A stretch of DNA of 64,000 bases from Intestinimonas massiliensis (ex Afouda et al. 2020) (GCF_900626285.1 NZ_LR131147.1:153750-217749), one strand, 5' to 3'; shown: positions 44,122 through 53,196, counted from the stretch's first letter. The notes: generated from the letters alone by a model not told the origin. Numbers and translations: made by a program.

Positions 44122-44151
44122 TTTACAAAGCTTTAGCTTCTTCCCTATAGC
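44122..44151 (+). promoter_or_regulatory. Possible promoter of the ABC exporter operon
   Basis: TTTACA, an 18-bp spacer and TATAGC lie just outside the IS element and 49 bp before the ATPase gene. The match is modest. Confidence 0.35.
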
Positions 44152-44199
44152 GGGTGAAGATTGGCCGGTTATGATATTCCCAGAAAGGAGGCCGAGCCG

Positions 44200-44934
44200 A
44201 TGAATCCACCCGACGCCCGCAGCCGGCCCATCATTGAAGTAAAAAATATCCGCAAGGAGTACCCCATCGGCGACGAGACGGTGGTGGCGCTCAAGCGCAT
44301 CAACCTGAACGTGATGCGGGGAGAGATCTGCTGTATCTTCGGCACCTCCGGCTCCGGCAAGAGTACGCTGCTCAACCAGCTGGCCGGCATGGAAAAACCC
44401 ACACGAGGTGAGGTGCTCATCGGCGGGATCCCCATTTCCCGTCTCAATGAGAACCAGCTGGCCTCCTTCCGCCAGCGGCATCTGGGCTTCGTCTTTCAGT
44501 CCTACAACCTGCTGCCCAACCTGACCGCCACCGAAAATGTGGCCATGCCTCTTCTGTTCCGGGGCGTTCCCAAGGCCCAGCGGGAGGCCGCCGCCCGGAA
44601 GCTGCTGTGCCGGGTGGGCCTGTCCCACCGCCTGGATCACTTTCCCCGGCAGATGTCCGGCGGCCAGCAGCAGCGGGCGGGCATCGCCCGGGCCTTCATT
44701 GCCCGTCCGGACGTGGTCTTTGCCGACGAGCCCACCGGAAACCTGGACTCCAAGACCACGGTGGAGATCATGGACATGATCTGTTCCTTTGCACGGGACT
44801 ACCATCAGACCATTATCCTGGTCACTCATGACCCCGAGATGGCGGCCTATGCCGACCGGATCGTTACCCTCATCGACGGCGAGATCGTCAGCAATCAAGT
44901 CAACAATAAGGAGAAAGCACACCATGGAACATAA
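44200..44934 (+). CDS. ABC transporter ATP-binding protein (LolD/MacB type)
   Basis: The 244-aa ATPase has Walker A GTSGSGKST, a Q-loop in FVFQSYNLLPNLT, the signature MSGGQQQRAGIARA, Walker B VVFADEPTGNLDS and the switch VTHD. It belongs to the family that powers FtsX-fold exporters. ATG 44200 follows AAAGGAGG; an earlier ATG at 44171 is in frame with no site. It overlaps the next gene by 11 bp, and the permease comes third in the operon. Confidence 0.93.
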   Translation: MNPPDARSRPIIEVKNIRKEYPIGDETVVALKRINLNVMRGEICCIFGTSGSGKSTLLNQLAGMEKPTRGEVLIGGIPISRLNENQLASFRQRHLGFVFQSYNLLPNLTATENVAMPLLFRGVPKAQREAAARKLLCRVGLSHRLDHFPRQMSGGQQQRAGIARAFIARPDVVFADEPTGNLDSKTTVEIMDMICSFARDYHQTIILVTHDPEMAAYADRIVTLIDGEIVSNQVNNKEKAHHGT

Positions 44935-47395
44935 TTTTTCAAAACGGCTCTTATCTCTTCTGCTCCTCCTGGCCATGCTGACGGCGGCACTGCCCGCCGC
45001 CCTGGGGGCTGAGAGCGGAAACCTCTATGTCACGGGCTACACCGTCACCAACTCCTCCGGAGGCAATATAGGCACCATCAACAAGGGGGACACCGTCAAT
45101 ATCACCGTGTCCATCAAGGACACCAACTCCCCCAGCACCGACGTGGGTACCCTGGATGTCACCAAGCTGGAGGACAGCTTTACCGGTGGTTCGGCATCGG
45201 CGGAGCGCACCTCGGATCCGGAGAAGCCCCTGATCTACGCCGTCAAGCTCACCGGCCTGCAGTATAAAGGCGTGGGCCAGAGCCTGCGCCTTCAGGTTGG
45301 CCTGCCCGGCGACCCCGGCTCCTACCAGACGCTGGAGATCACGATCACCGAGGCGGTAGTCTACGACTCTTCTTCCAAGCTGCCTGATCTTCCCTCTTCC
45401 CCCGATCCCGCTCCTGCGCCCATGGTGCTTATCTCCCGCAGCAGCATCGACAATCCTATCGAAGCCGGTCAGGAACTGACCATTACCCTCTCCTTCCGCA
45501 ACCTGAGCAATATCACCCTGAAGTCTCCGGTGGCTACCCTAACCCCTTCTGAAGGTATCACCATTGTCGGCGGCTCCTCCTCTTTTACCATGAGCGATAT
45601 TTCCGGCAAGAAAACCGAAACCATCAAGGTCAAAATCAAGGCTAACAGCACCATTCCCTCTCCCGCCCAGTCTCTAGGTGTGGATTTAAAATTCAATTAC
45701 TATAATAATGTCTCTTTCACCCAGGGTTCCGTCACAGATAAGGTCTCCATCCCCGCCCTGGGCCGGGAGAGCGTGCCCCAGCCGGTGGTGCTGGTCACCC
45801 GCTCCCCCATGGCCAATCCCATTGCCCCGGGTGAGACCACTGATGTCACGGTATACTTCCAGAATACCAGCACCGCCAAACTGGTCAAGCCGGTAGTCAC
45901 CATCACCCCCTCCGAATCACTGGTGGTGCTGAACGACGCGGCCACCTTCCTGCTGTCCGATATCGAGGCAGGCAAGACCGCCTCCATTCAGGTAAAGGTA
46001 AAGGCTCTGAAAAGCCTCTCCTCCACCACCCAGACTCTGAACACCGAGCTGAAGTACGGTTACGACAACGGCGGCATGATCACTCAGGTCACCGCATCCG
46101 ATAAGGTAGTGATCCCCTCTCTGGCCAAGGAGAGCGTGCCCCAGCCGGTGGTGCTGGTCACCCGCAACTCCATGGACCGTCCCATCAATCCCGGTGAGAC
46201 CGTCTCCCTCACCCTCACCTTCCGGAACGCCGGTACCACAAAGCTGCTCTCCCCCGCCGCCTCTGTGACCCCTTCCGATTCGCTCACTATCGCCAATGAC
46301 GCCTCCACCTTCCTGCTGCCCGACATTGAGCCGGGAAAAAGTGCTGCCATCACCGTCAAGATCAAGGCGGCAAAGGACCTGAGCGCCGCCACCCAGTCCC
46401 TGAGCACCGAGCTGAAGTACAGCTACGACAACGGGGAGACCATCACCCAGGCTACCGCCTCCGACCGGCTCAATCTGACCGCCAACGTTTCCTCCAAGGG
46501 CAATCAGTCGGTGCCCAACCTGGTCATCCGCAGCTTTACCTACGGTGGAGAATCGGTGGCTGCCGGCGCCAAGTTCCCCCTGGACTTCACCTTTGAGAAC
46601 ACCGGGTCGGTCAACGTGGAGAATGTGGTAGTCACCGTGGACGGCGGCGAGTGCTTCACCATGGACGGCAGCACCAACACCTATTTTTACCGCGCACTGA
46701 CCGCCGGCGGCAGCCAGAGCCAGCAGGTACCCATGCGGGCGGTACCCACCGGCAAGACCGGCGCCCAGAGCATCAGCGTTTCCTTCAAGTACGAGTACAC
46801 CGACGGGGAGAAACGGACCCAGGCCACCTCTGATATCAAGCTGTCCGTACCCGTCTACCAGCCCGACCGCTTCCAGATCAACGCCCCCTCCGCCCCCGAG
46901 TATGCCACTGTGGGCGAGGAGATCGAGCTCACCCTGTCCTATGTCAACAAGGGCAAGGACGACATCGCCAATCTGGAGGCCACCGTGGTGGGCGAGGATG
47001 TGGACACCCCCGCCCGCACCCAGTACCTGGGTAACGTCACCGCTGGTGCCAACGGCAATGTGGGTTTTGCCATCTCCCCTAACAAGGGCGGCGAGATCAA
47101 TGTGGTACTGAAAATCTCCTATGAAAACGCCGATCAGCAGGTCCAGACCCGGGAGTTTCCCATTAAGCTGACGGCTGAGGAGTATGTTCCCGCCGCTGAC
47201 GGTGGGGATGAATCCGTCGAAGAGAGTTCCGGTCCCGCCATCCCCGTACTGCCCATCCTGATCGCGGCGGGGGCTGCGGCGGCGGTAATCGCGGCGGTGG
47301 TCATTGTGAAGAAAAAGAAAGCCGCTCAGCTCCCCACTGTTGACAGTGAGAGCTGGGACGACTGGGACGACACCAACAGCAGCGAGGAGGGATAA
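44924..47395 (+). CDS. Exported, membrane-anchored protein of tandem CARDB/COG1361-like beta-domains
   Basis: The 823-aa protein has a signal peptide (residues 1-28, cleavage after LPAALGA), a first beta-rich domain, then five related domains beginning near residues 165, 285, 405, 530 and 647, each about 115-125 aa. The second and third repeats share VPQPVVLVTR exactly. A C-terminal TM (about 772-795, IPVLPILIAAGAAAAVIAAV) and an acidic tail follow. AAGGAG precedes ATG 44924. The layout replaces the usual HlyD-type adaptor of MacAB-like systems. The domain name is by resemblance. Confidence 0.85.
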   Translation: MEHNFSKRLLSLLLLLAMLTAALPAALGAESGNLYVTGYTVTNSSGGNIGTINKGDTVNITVSIKDTNSPSTDVGTLDVTKLEDSFTGGSASAERTSDPEKPLIYAVKLTGLQYKGVGQSLRLQVGLPGDPGSYQTLEITITEAVVYDSSSKLPDLPSSPDPAPAPMVLISRSSIDNPIEAGQELTITLSFRNLSNITLKSPVATLTPSEGITIVGGSSSFTMSDISGKKTETIKVKIKANSTIPSPAQSLGVDLKFNYYNNVSFTQGSVTDKVSIPALGRESVPQPVVLVTRSPMANPIAPGETTDVTVYFQNTSTAKLVKPVVTITPSESLVVLNDAATFLLSDIEAGKTASIQVKVKALKSLSSTTQTLNTELKYGYDNGGMITQVTASDKVVIPSLAKESVPQPVVLVTRNSMDRPINPGETVSLTLTFRNAGTTKLLSPAASVTPSDSLTIANDASTFLLPDIEPGKSAAITVKIKAAKDLSAATQSLSTELKYSYDNGETITQATASDRLNLTANVSSKGNQSVPNLVIRSFTYGGESVAAGAKFPLDFTFENTGSVNVENVVVTVDGGECFTMDGSTNTYFYRALTAGGSQSQQVPMRAVPTGKTGAQSISVSFKYEYTDGEKRTQATSDIKLSVPVYQPDRFQINAPSAPEYATVGEEIELTLSYVNKGKDDIANLEATVVGEDVDTPARTQYLGNVTAGANGNVGFAISPNKGGEINVVLKISYENADQQVQTREFPIKLTAEEYVPAADGGDESVEESSGPAIPVLPILIAAGAAAAVIAAVVIVKKKKAAQLPTVDSESWDDWDDTNSSEEG

Positions 47396-47398
47396 GCC

Positions 47399-48736
47399 GT
47401 GCAGAAAAAGGATCTGCTCCGGATCTGCCTGCAAAACCTGATGCGACGCCGCTCCCGCACCTTTCTGACGGTGCTGGGGGTCCTGATCGGCTGCTGCTCC
47501 ATCGTTATCATGGTCTCTCTGGGCATCGGCATGAAGGAGACCCAGGAAAAGCTGCTGGCAGAGATGGGCGACCTGACCATCATCACCGTCAGCGCCCCTC
47601 AGAAGGGTAAGGGCAAGGTTAAGCTGGATGAGGCCCTGGTCAAGCGGCTGCGCAATATGGACGGCGTAGTGGGGGTATCCCCCAAGCAGAGCCTGGAGGT
47701 GGACTCCATCCGTCTTCTGTCCGGCACCGGCAACCGCTATATCGCCGACTGGACCTCCGTGGTCGGCATGGACACCGAGGAGATGGAGCGGCTGGGTTAT
47801 CAGATCCTGTCCGGCTCCCCCGCCAAACGCAGCGGCGACGTGGTCATCGGACAGTATCTGGCTTACAGCTTCAAGGACACCCTGCGGCCCGAGGGCCGGA
47901 ACATGATCGATCGCTGGGCGGGTGAGCTGGACGACAACGGCCAGCCCGCTGAGCTGCCTCCTCCCTACTTCGACCCCATGAAGAGCACCCTTACCCTGGA
48001 GATCGGCACCGCGTCCGGCACCATCAAGCTGCCGGTCACCCCCTCCGGTGTGGTCAAGGAGGACTACTCCAAGGGCTACGAGACCTCCGAGGGTCTCATC
48101 ATGAGCCTGACCGACCTGAGAAAACTGCTGGACAAGGTGCAGGGGGCCGCCAAAAAGAAGGTACCCTACGATTCCGTACTGGTCAAGGTGAGCGCCATCG
48201 ACCGGGTAGCCGATGTGGAGCAGGAGATCAAGTCCATGGGCTATGCCACAGAATCCATGGAGAGCATCCGCAAACCCATGGAGAAGGAGGCCCGGCAGAA
48301 GCAGATGATGCTGGGCGGTCTGGGCGCCATCTCCCTGTTCGTTGCCGCCCTGGGCATCACCAACACCATGATCATGTCCATCTCCGAGCGCACCCGGGAG
48401 ATCGGCATTATGAAGGCCCTGGGCTGCTATGTCTCCGACGTGCGGATCATGTTCCTGGCGGAGGCGGGGGCCATCGGGCTGATTGGAGGTGTCATCGGCT
48501 GTATCATCAGCTTTATCGCCTCGGTCATTATCAATCTGGTCTCCATCGGCCTTTCGCCGGAAAACATCCCCGCCGCCATTCTGGGTGGCGAGGGCATCAA
48601 CCGGGTATCGGTGATCCCACCCTGGCTGCTGCTCTTCGCCGTTGTCTTTTCAGTGTTTATCGGTCTGGGCTCCGGCTACTACCCCGCCAACAAGGCAGTT
48701 GGCATTCCCGCCCTGGAGGCCATCAAAAGCGAATAA
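47399..48736 (+). CDS. ABC transporter permease, MacB/FtsX family
   Basis: The 445-aa permease has a cytoplasmic start (QKKDLLRICLQNLMRRRSRT), TM1 at about residues 23-43, a large extracytoplasmic core and three C-terminal TM helices (around 303-325, 355-385 and 405-430). ITNTMIMSISERTREIGIMKALG is the FtsX-family signature. GTG 47399 with GGAGGG follows the repeat protein by 3 bp. Such exporters work mechanically, moving peptides or lipids or acting on surface proteins; the substrate is unknown. Confidence 0.9.
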   Translation: MQKKDLLRICLQNLMRRRSRTFLTVLGVLIGCCSIVIMVSLGIGMKETQEKLLAEMGDLTIITVSAPQKGKGKVKLDEALVKRLRNMDGVVGVSPKQSLEVDSIRLLSGTGNRYIADWTSVVGMDTEEMERLGYQILSGSPAKRSGDVVIGQYLAYSFKDTLRPEGRNMIDRWAGELDDNGQPAELPPPYFDPMKSTLTLEIGTASGTIKLPVTPSGVVKEDYSKGYETSEGLIMSLTDLRKLLDKVQGAAKKKVPYDSVLVKVSAIDRVADVEQEIKSMGYATESMESIRKPMEKEARQKQMMLGGLGAISLFVAALGITNTMIMSISERTREIGIMKALGCYVSDVRIMFLAEAGAIGLIGGVIGCIISFIASVIINLVSIGLSPENIPAAILGGEGINRVSVIPPWLLLFAVVFSVFIGLGSGYYPANKAVGIPALEAIKSE

Positions 48737-48743
48737 AAGAAAC

Positions 48744-48776
48744 AGTCAGGCGGAACCATTAAGGTTCCGCCTGACT
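48744..48776. terminator. Hairpin terminator between exporter operon and blaR1-like gene
   Basis: A perfect 14-bp stem (AGTCAGGCGGAACC and its complement) with a 5-nt loop separates convergent genes. The blaR1-like stop lies in it. The minus strand continues GTTTCTTTTATT. Confidence 0.7.
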
Positions 48777-50693
48777 CATTTGCAGCATCATCCACATGGC
48801 GGGCTGGTTGGCCTCCATCCAGTCCGTCCCGTGCTCCTCCCGGACAGTCTCCGCCGCCTCTCTCCAGGCGTCGAAATAGGCCTGTCCGGTGTCCGCCTCC
48901 AGCTTGAGCTGTGCCTCCGGAGCCAGTTCATCCAGCACCAGCCGCATCAGGTGGCCCTCCAGCCCGGTCTGTCCCCCCGCCAGAAATCGGGAGAAGATGT
49001 AGCGCAGGGTGTCCGTCCCGCCGTCCAGCAGGGCCTGGTGCTCCTCCGGGTGAGCCGCCAGATAATCGCCCGGATTGGAAGAGGCGGCGGGAGCGGAGGC
49101 GATGGAGGCAAAAAGTTCAGCCGTCCGATCCAGCCGTTCCTCACACGCCTGCAGAAAGGCCTCCACATCCCCGGTACGGATATCCACGCTCTCCGAAAGC
49201 GTCTCACAGGTCAGATTTGCGTAGAACAGTGCATCCTCCGGTCCGCCGCTGCCCACCCATAAGGAATACCGGCCTTCGATGGGATAGACGCAGATATAAA
49301 GGCCGGAGCCCACCTCTGTGCAGGCATAGTCCGTCAGGTCCGCCCAGGTCAGTGCCTCTCCCTTCTGCGAGAGTTCCAGCACGTCTTCCAGGGTAAGTGT
49401 GCGGTCGAAATAGCCCTCCGGCAGCGGAGAATCCCCCGCTCCATAGACATCTTCCCAGGTAACCAGCCAGTCATAAGGCGCGTCATAGGAATCCCCGTCG
49501 ATCATCAGATAGACGTTCCCCATGTTGACCACCTCGTGCCTGGAACCGTCTGTCAGGGTAAGGTATAGCATGATGCTCTGTCCGTTCAGGGTCTCTGGGT
49601 TCTTGACCAGGCGCCCACTGCTCTGGTTGAGCAGTTCCACTACCTCCGGGATCTCCTCCGGGGAGAGCTGCTTATACTGCCTGTCCTTGCTCTGGGGCAT
49701 CACCACCAGGTCCACGGAGGCCACCTGATCCGCCGTCAGATTTTGGGCCCACTCCAGGGTGGGATGGCGGGCCGGGTCGGTGAGGAAGCACACCGCCGCC
49801 GCAATACAGACTGCCGCTGCCGCCAGCACCAGCCAGAAGGTGGGTCTTCTGTAGTTCAGAACCGCCTTGATCCGTCCCTTCACGTTCCCCTCTCCAAACG
49901 CAAGTGGACAGGCGGCCAGGGTGCGGCGGTCCACACTGCAGGTCAGCAGGGCCAGGGAATAGGCCCTCTTTCCCTCCCCATCCAGGGTGCGGACCACCCG
50001 CTCATCGCAGGCCAGCTCCAGATCCCGGCAGAACAGCCAGTAGGCTGCCCACACCAGAGGATGGAACCAGTAGACCGCCAGCAGAAAGAACCCCAGCGGC
50101 TTCCACCAGTGATCCTTCCGGGCCAGGTGGGCCTGTTCATGGGCCAGCACCGGCCCCAGCGCCGAGGCGGGCAGATCGGAGGGCAGATAGATCCTGGGCC
50201 GGAACACGCCCAGGACAAAAGGCGTGTCAACCCGGTCACACTGCCAGACCCGCCCCTCCAGCGGAACCGCTTCCGCCACCCGACGCCGCAGGCGCAGGAC
50301 ACTTACCAGCGCGTATCCCAGCAGCAGGAGGACACCGGCCAGCCAGACCCAGCTCAGCACAGTCATCAGTTCCGGCCCTGCCGCTGTCGTGGAATTGGCC
50401 ACCACCTCCGTGTGGCTGCCCATGTCTCCGCCTGTAATTTGCGGCAGATCAGCTGTAAAGTCATATAGCTTTTCAGAAAAAGTGGGCTGAGATGCGGTCG
50501 GGATCCGGGGGACCAGGCTCAGGGAGCTTTCCAGGGAAATGGGCACCGCCAGCCGTACCCCTACCAGAGCCCACAGCACGCAGCGCACCCACTTGGGAGC
50601 CCGGAACAGGACCAGCCGCAGCAGGATCATCGCCAGAATGAGCCAGCCGGCGGAAAAGCCCATGGACAGGAGCTTTGCAAGCAGAGCGTCCAT
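48759..50693 (-). CDS. BlaR1/MecR1-type M56 metalloprotease with non-penicillin-binding sensor
   Basis: The protein (about 644 aa) has four membrane segments and the M56 zinc site HEQAH at residues 187-191, followed by ELACDERVV. In BlaR1 this protease cleaves the BlaI repressor. The C-terminal 330 residues after the last TM (about 305-325) lack a penicillin-binding SxxK serine and show a different, acidic domain, so the signal is not obviously a beta-lactam. ATG 50693 with AAGGAG is preferred; a GTG two codons earlier overlaps the blaI stop. Confidence 0.85.
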   Translation of the reverse strand: MDALLAKLLSMGFSAGWLILAMILLRLVLFRAPKWVRCVLWALVGVRLAVPISLESSLSLVPRIPTASQPTFSEKLYDFTADLPQITGGDMGSHTEVVANSTTAAGPELMTVLSWVWLAGVLLLLGYALVSVLRLRRRVAEAVPLEGRVWQCDRVDTPFVLGVFRPRIYLPSDLPASALGPVLAHEQAHLARKDHWWKPLGFFLLAVYWFHPLVWAAYWLFCRDLELACDERVVRTLDGEGKRAYSLALLTCSVDRRTLAACPLAFGEGNVKGRIKAVLNYRRPTFWLVLAAAAVCIAAAVCFLTDPARHPTLEWAQNLTADQVASVDLVVMPQSKDRQYKQLSPEEIPEVVELLNQSSGRLVKNPETLNGQSIMLYLTLTDGSRHEVVNMGNVYLMIDGDSYDAPYDWLVTWEDVYGAGDSPLPEGYFDRTLTLEDVLELSQKGEALTWADLTDYACTEVGSGLYICVYPIEGRYSLWVGSGGPEDALFYANLTCETLSESVDIRTGDVEAFLQACEERLDRTAELFASIASAPAASSNPGDYLAAHPEEHQALLDGGTDTLRYIFSRFLAGGQTGLEGHLMRLVLDELAPEAQLKLEADTGQAYFDAWREAAETVREEHGTDWMEANQPAMWMMLQMSQAEP

Positions 50694-50695
50694 GC

Positions 50696-51061
50696 TCACT
50701 CCTCCTTCCCGTAAGCGTCGATCAACTTGCGGATCTCCTCCACATCGGCCTTGGACAGCCCCTTCCGGGCGGTAAAGGCCGCCAGAAAGGCGGGCAGGGA
50801 GCCGCCGAAGGATTCCGTCACGAACTCCTCACTCTGGCAGGCGTAGAACTCCTCCCGGGAAATCCTGGCTGTCACCACGCTGTCACTGGTCTCAAAAATC
50901 TCCCGGTCACACAGCCGCTTCAATACCGTGTAGGTGGTAGTCCGCTTCCACTGCAGTTCCTTCTGGCACAGCTTCACCAGTTCTCCAGTGGTCAGCGGTG
51001 CGTTGGCCCAGATCAGATCCGCAAATCTGGCCTCTACCGCCCCCAGACGATATTCCTTCAT
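50696..51061 (-). CDS. BlaI/MecI-family repressor
   Basis: The 121-aa winged-helix repressor has EARFADLIWANAPLTTGELV, WKRTTTYTVLKRLCDREIF as recognition region, and a helical dimerisation tail. It is expected to bind the palindrome at 51075-51097, over its own promoter, and to be cleaved through the membrane protease encoded next. No beta-lactamase gene is adjacent. Confidence 0.9.
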   Translation of the reverse strand: MKEYRLGAVEARFADLIWANAPLTTGELVKLCQKELQWKRTTTYTVLKRLCDREIFETSDSVVTARISREEFYACQSEEFVTESFGGSLPAFLAAFTARKGLSKADVEEIRKLIDAYGKEE

Positions 51062-51074
51062 AGTATCACCTCCG

Positions 51075-51097
51075 GTTGTTTACACATTGTAGACAAC
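51075..51097. promoter_or_regulatory. BlaI-type operator palindrome
   Basis: GTTGTTTACA-CAT-TGTAGACAAC is an inverted repeat with 9 of 10 positions symmetric and the TACA-N3-TGTA core typical of BlaI/MecI operators. It covers the predicted transcription start of blaI. Confidence 0.75.
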
Positions 51098-51100
51098 CAC

Positions 51101-51129
51101 AGTCTATCGCATACCCTTCCTGTTGTCAA
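51101..51129 (-). promoter_or_regulatory. Promoter of the blaI-blaR1-like operon
   Basis: On the minus strand TTGACA (51124-51129), a 17-bp spacer and TAGACT (51101-51106), immediately upstream of the operator. Confidence 0.65.
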
Positions 51130-51168
51130 GCATAGTTTGACGTGGCTTCACCATGAGCCTGTTCCGCA

Positions 51169-51219
51169 CAGGCATGAAAACCCCGTTCAGTTCAGAACTG
51201 AACGGGGTTTTCATGCCTG
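51169..51219. terminator. 25-bp perfect hairpin, probable terminator of the DUF1266 operon
   Basis: Two 25-nt arms (51169-51193 and 51195-51219) are exact reverse complements around one central base. On the minus strand it lies 33 bp after the DUF1266 gene. It contains AAAACCCC/GGGGTTTT and has no long T-run. Confidence 0.6.
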
Positions 51220-51252
51220 CTTCTTTGACAGGTGCAAAAACAGAAGGCTTTT

Positions 51253-52434
51253 TTATGGTACAAATCCGATCCGGCGCCGGGCGGGCCAGGGGTGCTCCCG
51301 CCACTTTCCGCCATTCTGCTTGTCCGTTCCGGTCAGCAGATCGGTAGCCGCGTCCGCAAGATAGCCCAGATAGCCGGCAGCGGCGGGGTCGCCGCAGAGC
51401 AGCTTCCACATCAGGCCGCCAAACAGGTAGGACTGGGCAAATTCCCGCCAGCTGTGGAGCTCCTCTGCCGCCTTTTGGGACAGCTCCCAGAGGATACCCA
51501 CCGCTTCACTCTCAGTGATCCACCCCAGATAGCTGCCCCAGCGGGTCAGCATGGCTGCCCGGCCCACATCCCAGCCGGCCAGAAAGCCCGGCGCATACCG
51601 CTCCTTGTATCGCTGTGCGAACCGCCAGGCCCGGGCGGCCGATTCCCGGTCCTCGTCATCGGCATCCTCGTCCAGCAGTGCATCCGGCGACGCCGCCTCG
51701 GCATAGACCTGGTAGCGCAGGATGTAACCTTCCCGGACCAGGTAGCGGATCATATCCAGCAGATCGCTGCGGCCGTCAATGCCCCAGGAGCGGCGCACGA
51801 TGGACACTACCTGCTGCTCCATGACCGGGATATGCTCCTCCACATCCATTCCGTCCAGCCTGTGATCGTTGAGGACAGAAACGATGCCGGAAAGCAGAAT
51901 ACCAAACCGCTCCCATTGCGCTCCATCTCTGGCGTATGGTACCGGCTCAGGCTCAGGCAGCGCCTCCAGCCGGGCCATGGTTTCCTCCAGCAGGATATAC
52001 AGGCTCTCTTCCTGCTCCAGCCCAAAGCCGGCCCCGCCGTTGTCGTCCTCCTCCCCGTCCTCCATGGCCAGGGTTTCCAGGGCCGCGGCGATCACGCCCA
52101 TATCTTCGCCGTACATCTGGCTCATCAGCTCTTCCATCCCCAGCGCGGAGGCCTGAGCCACCTTTTCATCCACCATCTTCTGCAACAGCGCTTCATTGGC
52201 CCCTATCTGTGCCACGTCGCCCGCTCCAAGGACCTGCCCCAGAATCTCCACTTGCCTTTGGGTATTGGCGGCAAGCTGTTCCGCCTCCCGGTCCGCGGCA
52301 CCGCACTCTGCTTCCTCTTCTGCCGTCAGCCGCTCCGCCAGCTGTTCGCTCTCTTCCTTGAGCTCCTTCAGGCTCTCTGAAGCCCGCTCCTTGGCCATCT
52401 GGGCCCGCTTCATGATTTCATCTATGTCAAACAT
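51253..52434 (-). CDS. DUF1266 protein
   Basis: ATG 52434 with AGGAGG gives 393 aa. An N-terminal coiled-coil region (residues 5-60, KRAQMAKERASESLKELKEE) and acidic linkers precede a C-terminal domain with AGWDVGRAAMLTRWGSYLGW, WITESEAVGILWE and SWREFAQSYLFGGLMW. These match the DUF1266 (YbeR/YbeU-like) family, whose function is unknown. The long open frame upstream overlaps the preceding small gene and lacks a site. Confidence 0.78.
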   Translation of the reverse strand: MFDIDEIMKRAQMAKERASESLKELKEESEQLAERLTAEEEAECGAADREAEQLAANTQRQVEILGQVLGAGDVAQIGANEALLQKMVDEKVAQASALGMEELMSQMYGEDMGVIAAALETLAMEDGEEDDNGGAGFGLEQEESLYILLEETMARLEALPEPEPVPYARDGAQWERFGILLSGIVSVLNDHRLDGMDVEEHIPVMEQQVVSIVRRSWGIDGRSDLLDMIRYLVREGYILRYQVYAEAASPDALLDEDADDEDRESAARAWRFAQRYKERYAPGFLAGWDVGRAAMLTRWGSYLGWITESEAVGILWELSQKAAEELHSWREFAQSYLFGGLMWKLLCGDPAAAGYLGYLADAATDLLTGTDKQNGGKWREHPWPARRRIGFVP

Positions 52435-52609
52435 CGCCCTCGTCCTCCTGTTCCGGCGGAAGCGGATGCCATGCGGGTGGTGCCTTGTGTCTGGTAAACA
52501 AGTGCTTGACCCGCTCCAATATGCCATCCACAAAGTGGAACCACAGATTGCCTGCCGCTACTGCCGCCACAAGGATCAGCAGACATGCACCGATCTCTTT
52601 TAAGTACAT
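52427..52609 (-). CDS. Small single-pass membrane protein
   Basis: Not recognised. ATG 52609 directly preceded by GAGGGGAGT gives 60 aa: one TM helix (IGACLLILVAAVAAGNLWFHFV) and a basic then Pro/acidic tail. It overlaps the DUF1266 gene by 8 bp and follows the 161-aa gene by 7 bp, so the three are an operon. Confidence 0.6.
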   Translation of the reverse strand: MYLKEIGACLLILVAAVAAGNLWFHFVDGILERVKHLFTRHKAPPAWHPLPPEQEDEGDV

Positions 52610-52616
52610 ACTCCCC

Positions 52617-53102
52617 TCACTTTGTGGCAAAACGCTTCATAAAGAAGTCAGTAAAGGCCGCCAGAGGTTCCTCCTGGGAGACATATACGTACAGGGATTC
52701 ATCCTCCAGCCAGTCATAAGCGTTAATGGCAATATAGCCTTTCCTGTCAGGGTAGATCACAAAGGCGTCGGTGGGATACTTGTTTCGATAGGCCTTCAGG
52801 ATCTCGGACCGGCGGTAATATGTGGGGTCGCCGCAGCCAGAGAGGTCTGGAACGGTGGGGACCACCACGATGGTCTGACTGTCCTCATTCCACCCCACGA
52901 TAAGGTTGCCGATCTTCGTCTTGCTGCCGTGGACAAACCCATAGTTGAAGCGGCTCACGTCCTCGGTGTAGCCGAAAATCAGCTGGTAGTCGTCACCATT
53001 CTCCACCACCTGATTGAACAGCGCCCGCATCTTTTTCGCGTTTGCGTTGCTCTTTTCCATATCCACCTCAGGCCCCTTAAACAATTTCCCGAAAAATCCC
53101 AT
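52617..53102 (-). CDS. Unknown cytoplasmic protein, first of the DUF1266 operon
   Basis: Not recognised. The 161-aa soluble alpha/beta protein starts MGFFGKLFKG, which could form a membrane-attaching amphipathic helix. It is Tyr-rich with repeated YxYGFVHG, YYRRSEI and YPDRKGYIAINAYDW segments and has no cysteine pair apart from SGCGDP. AAGGAGGAG precedes the ATG. Confidence 0.65.
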   Translation of the reverse strand: MGFFGKLFKGPEVDMEKSNANAKKMRALFNQVVENGDDYQLIFGYTEDVSRFNYGFVHGSKTKIGNLIVGWNEDSQTIVVVPTVPDLSGCGDPTYYRRSEILKAYRNKYPTDAFVIYPDRKGYIAINAYDWLEDESLYVYVSQEEPLAAFTDFFMKRFATK

Positions 53103-53196
53103 GGTCTGCTCCTCCTTAAATAAAGATCTTTTTCTGTTTTTGTTTTTATTTTGCAGAAAATGAAATCCGCCGGAATACAGACAGATTCAGACGGAT

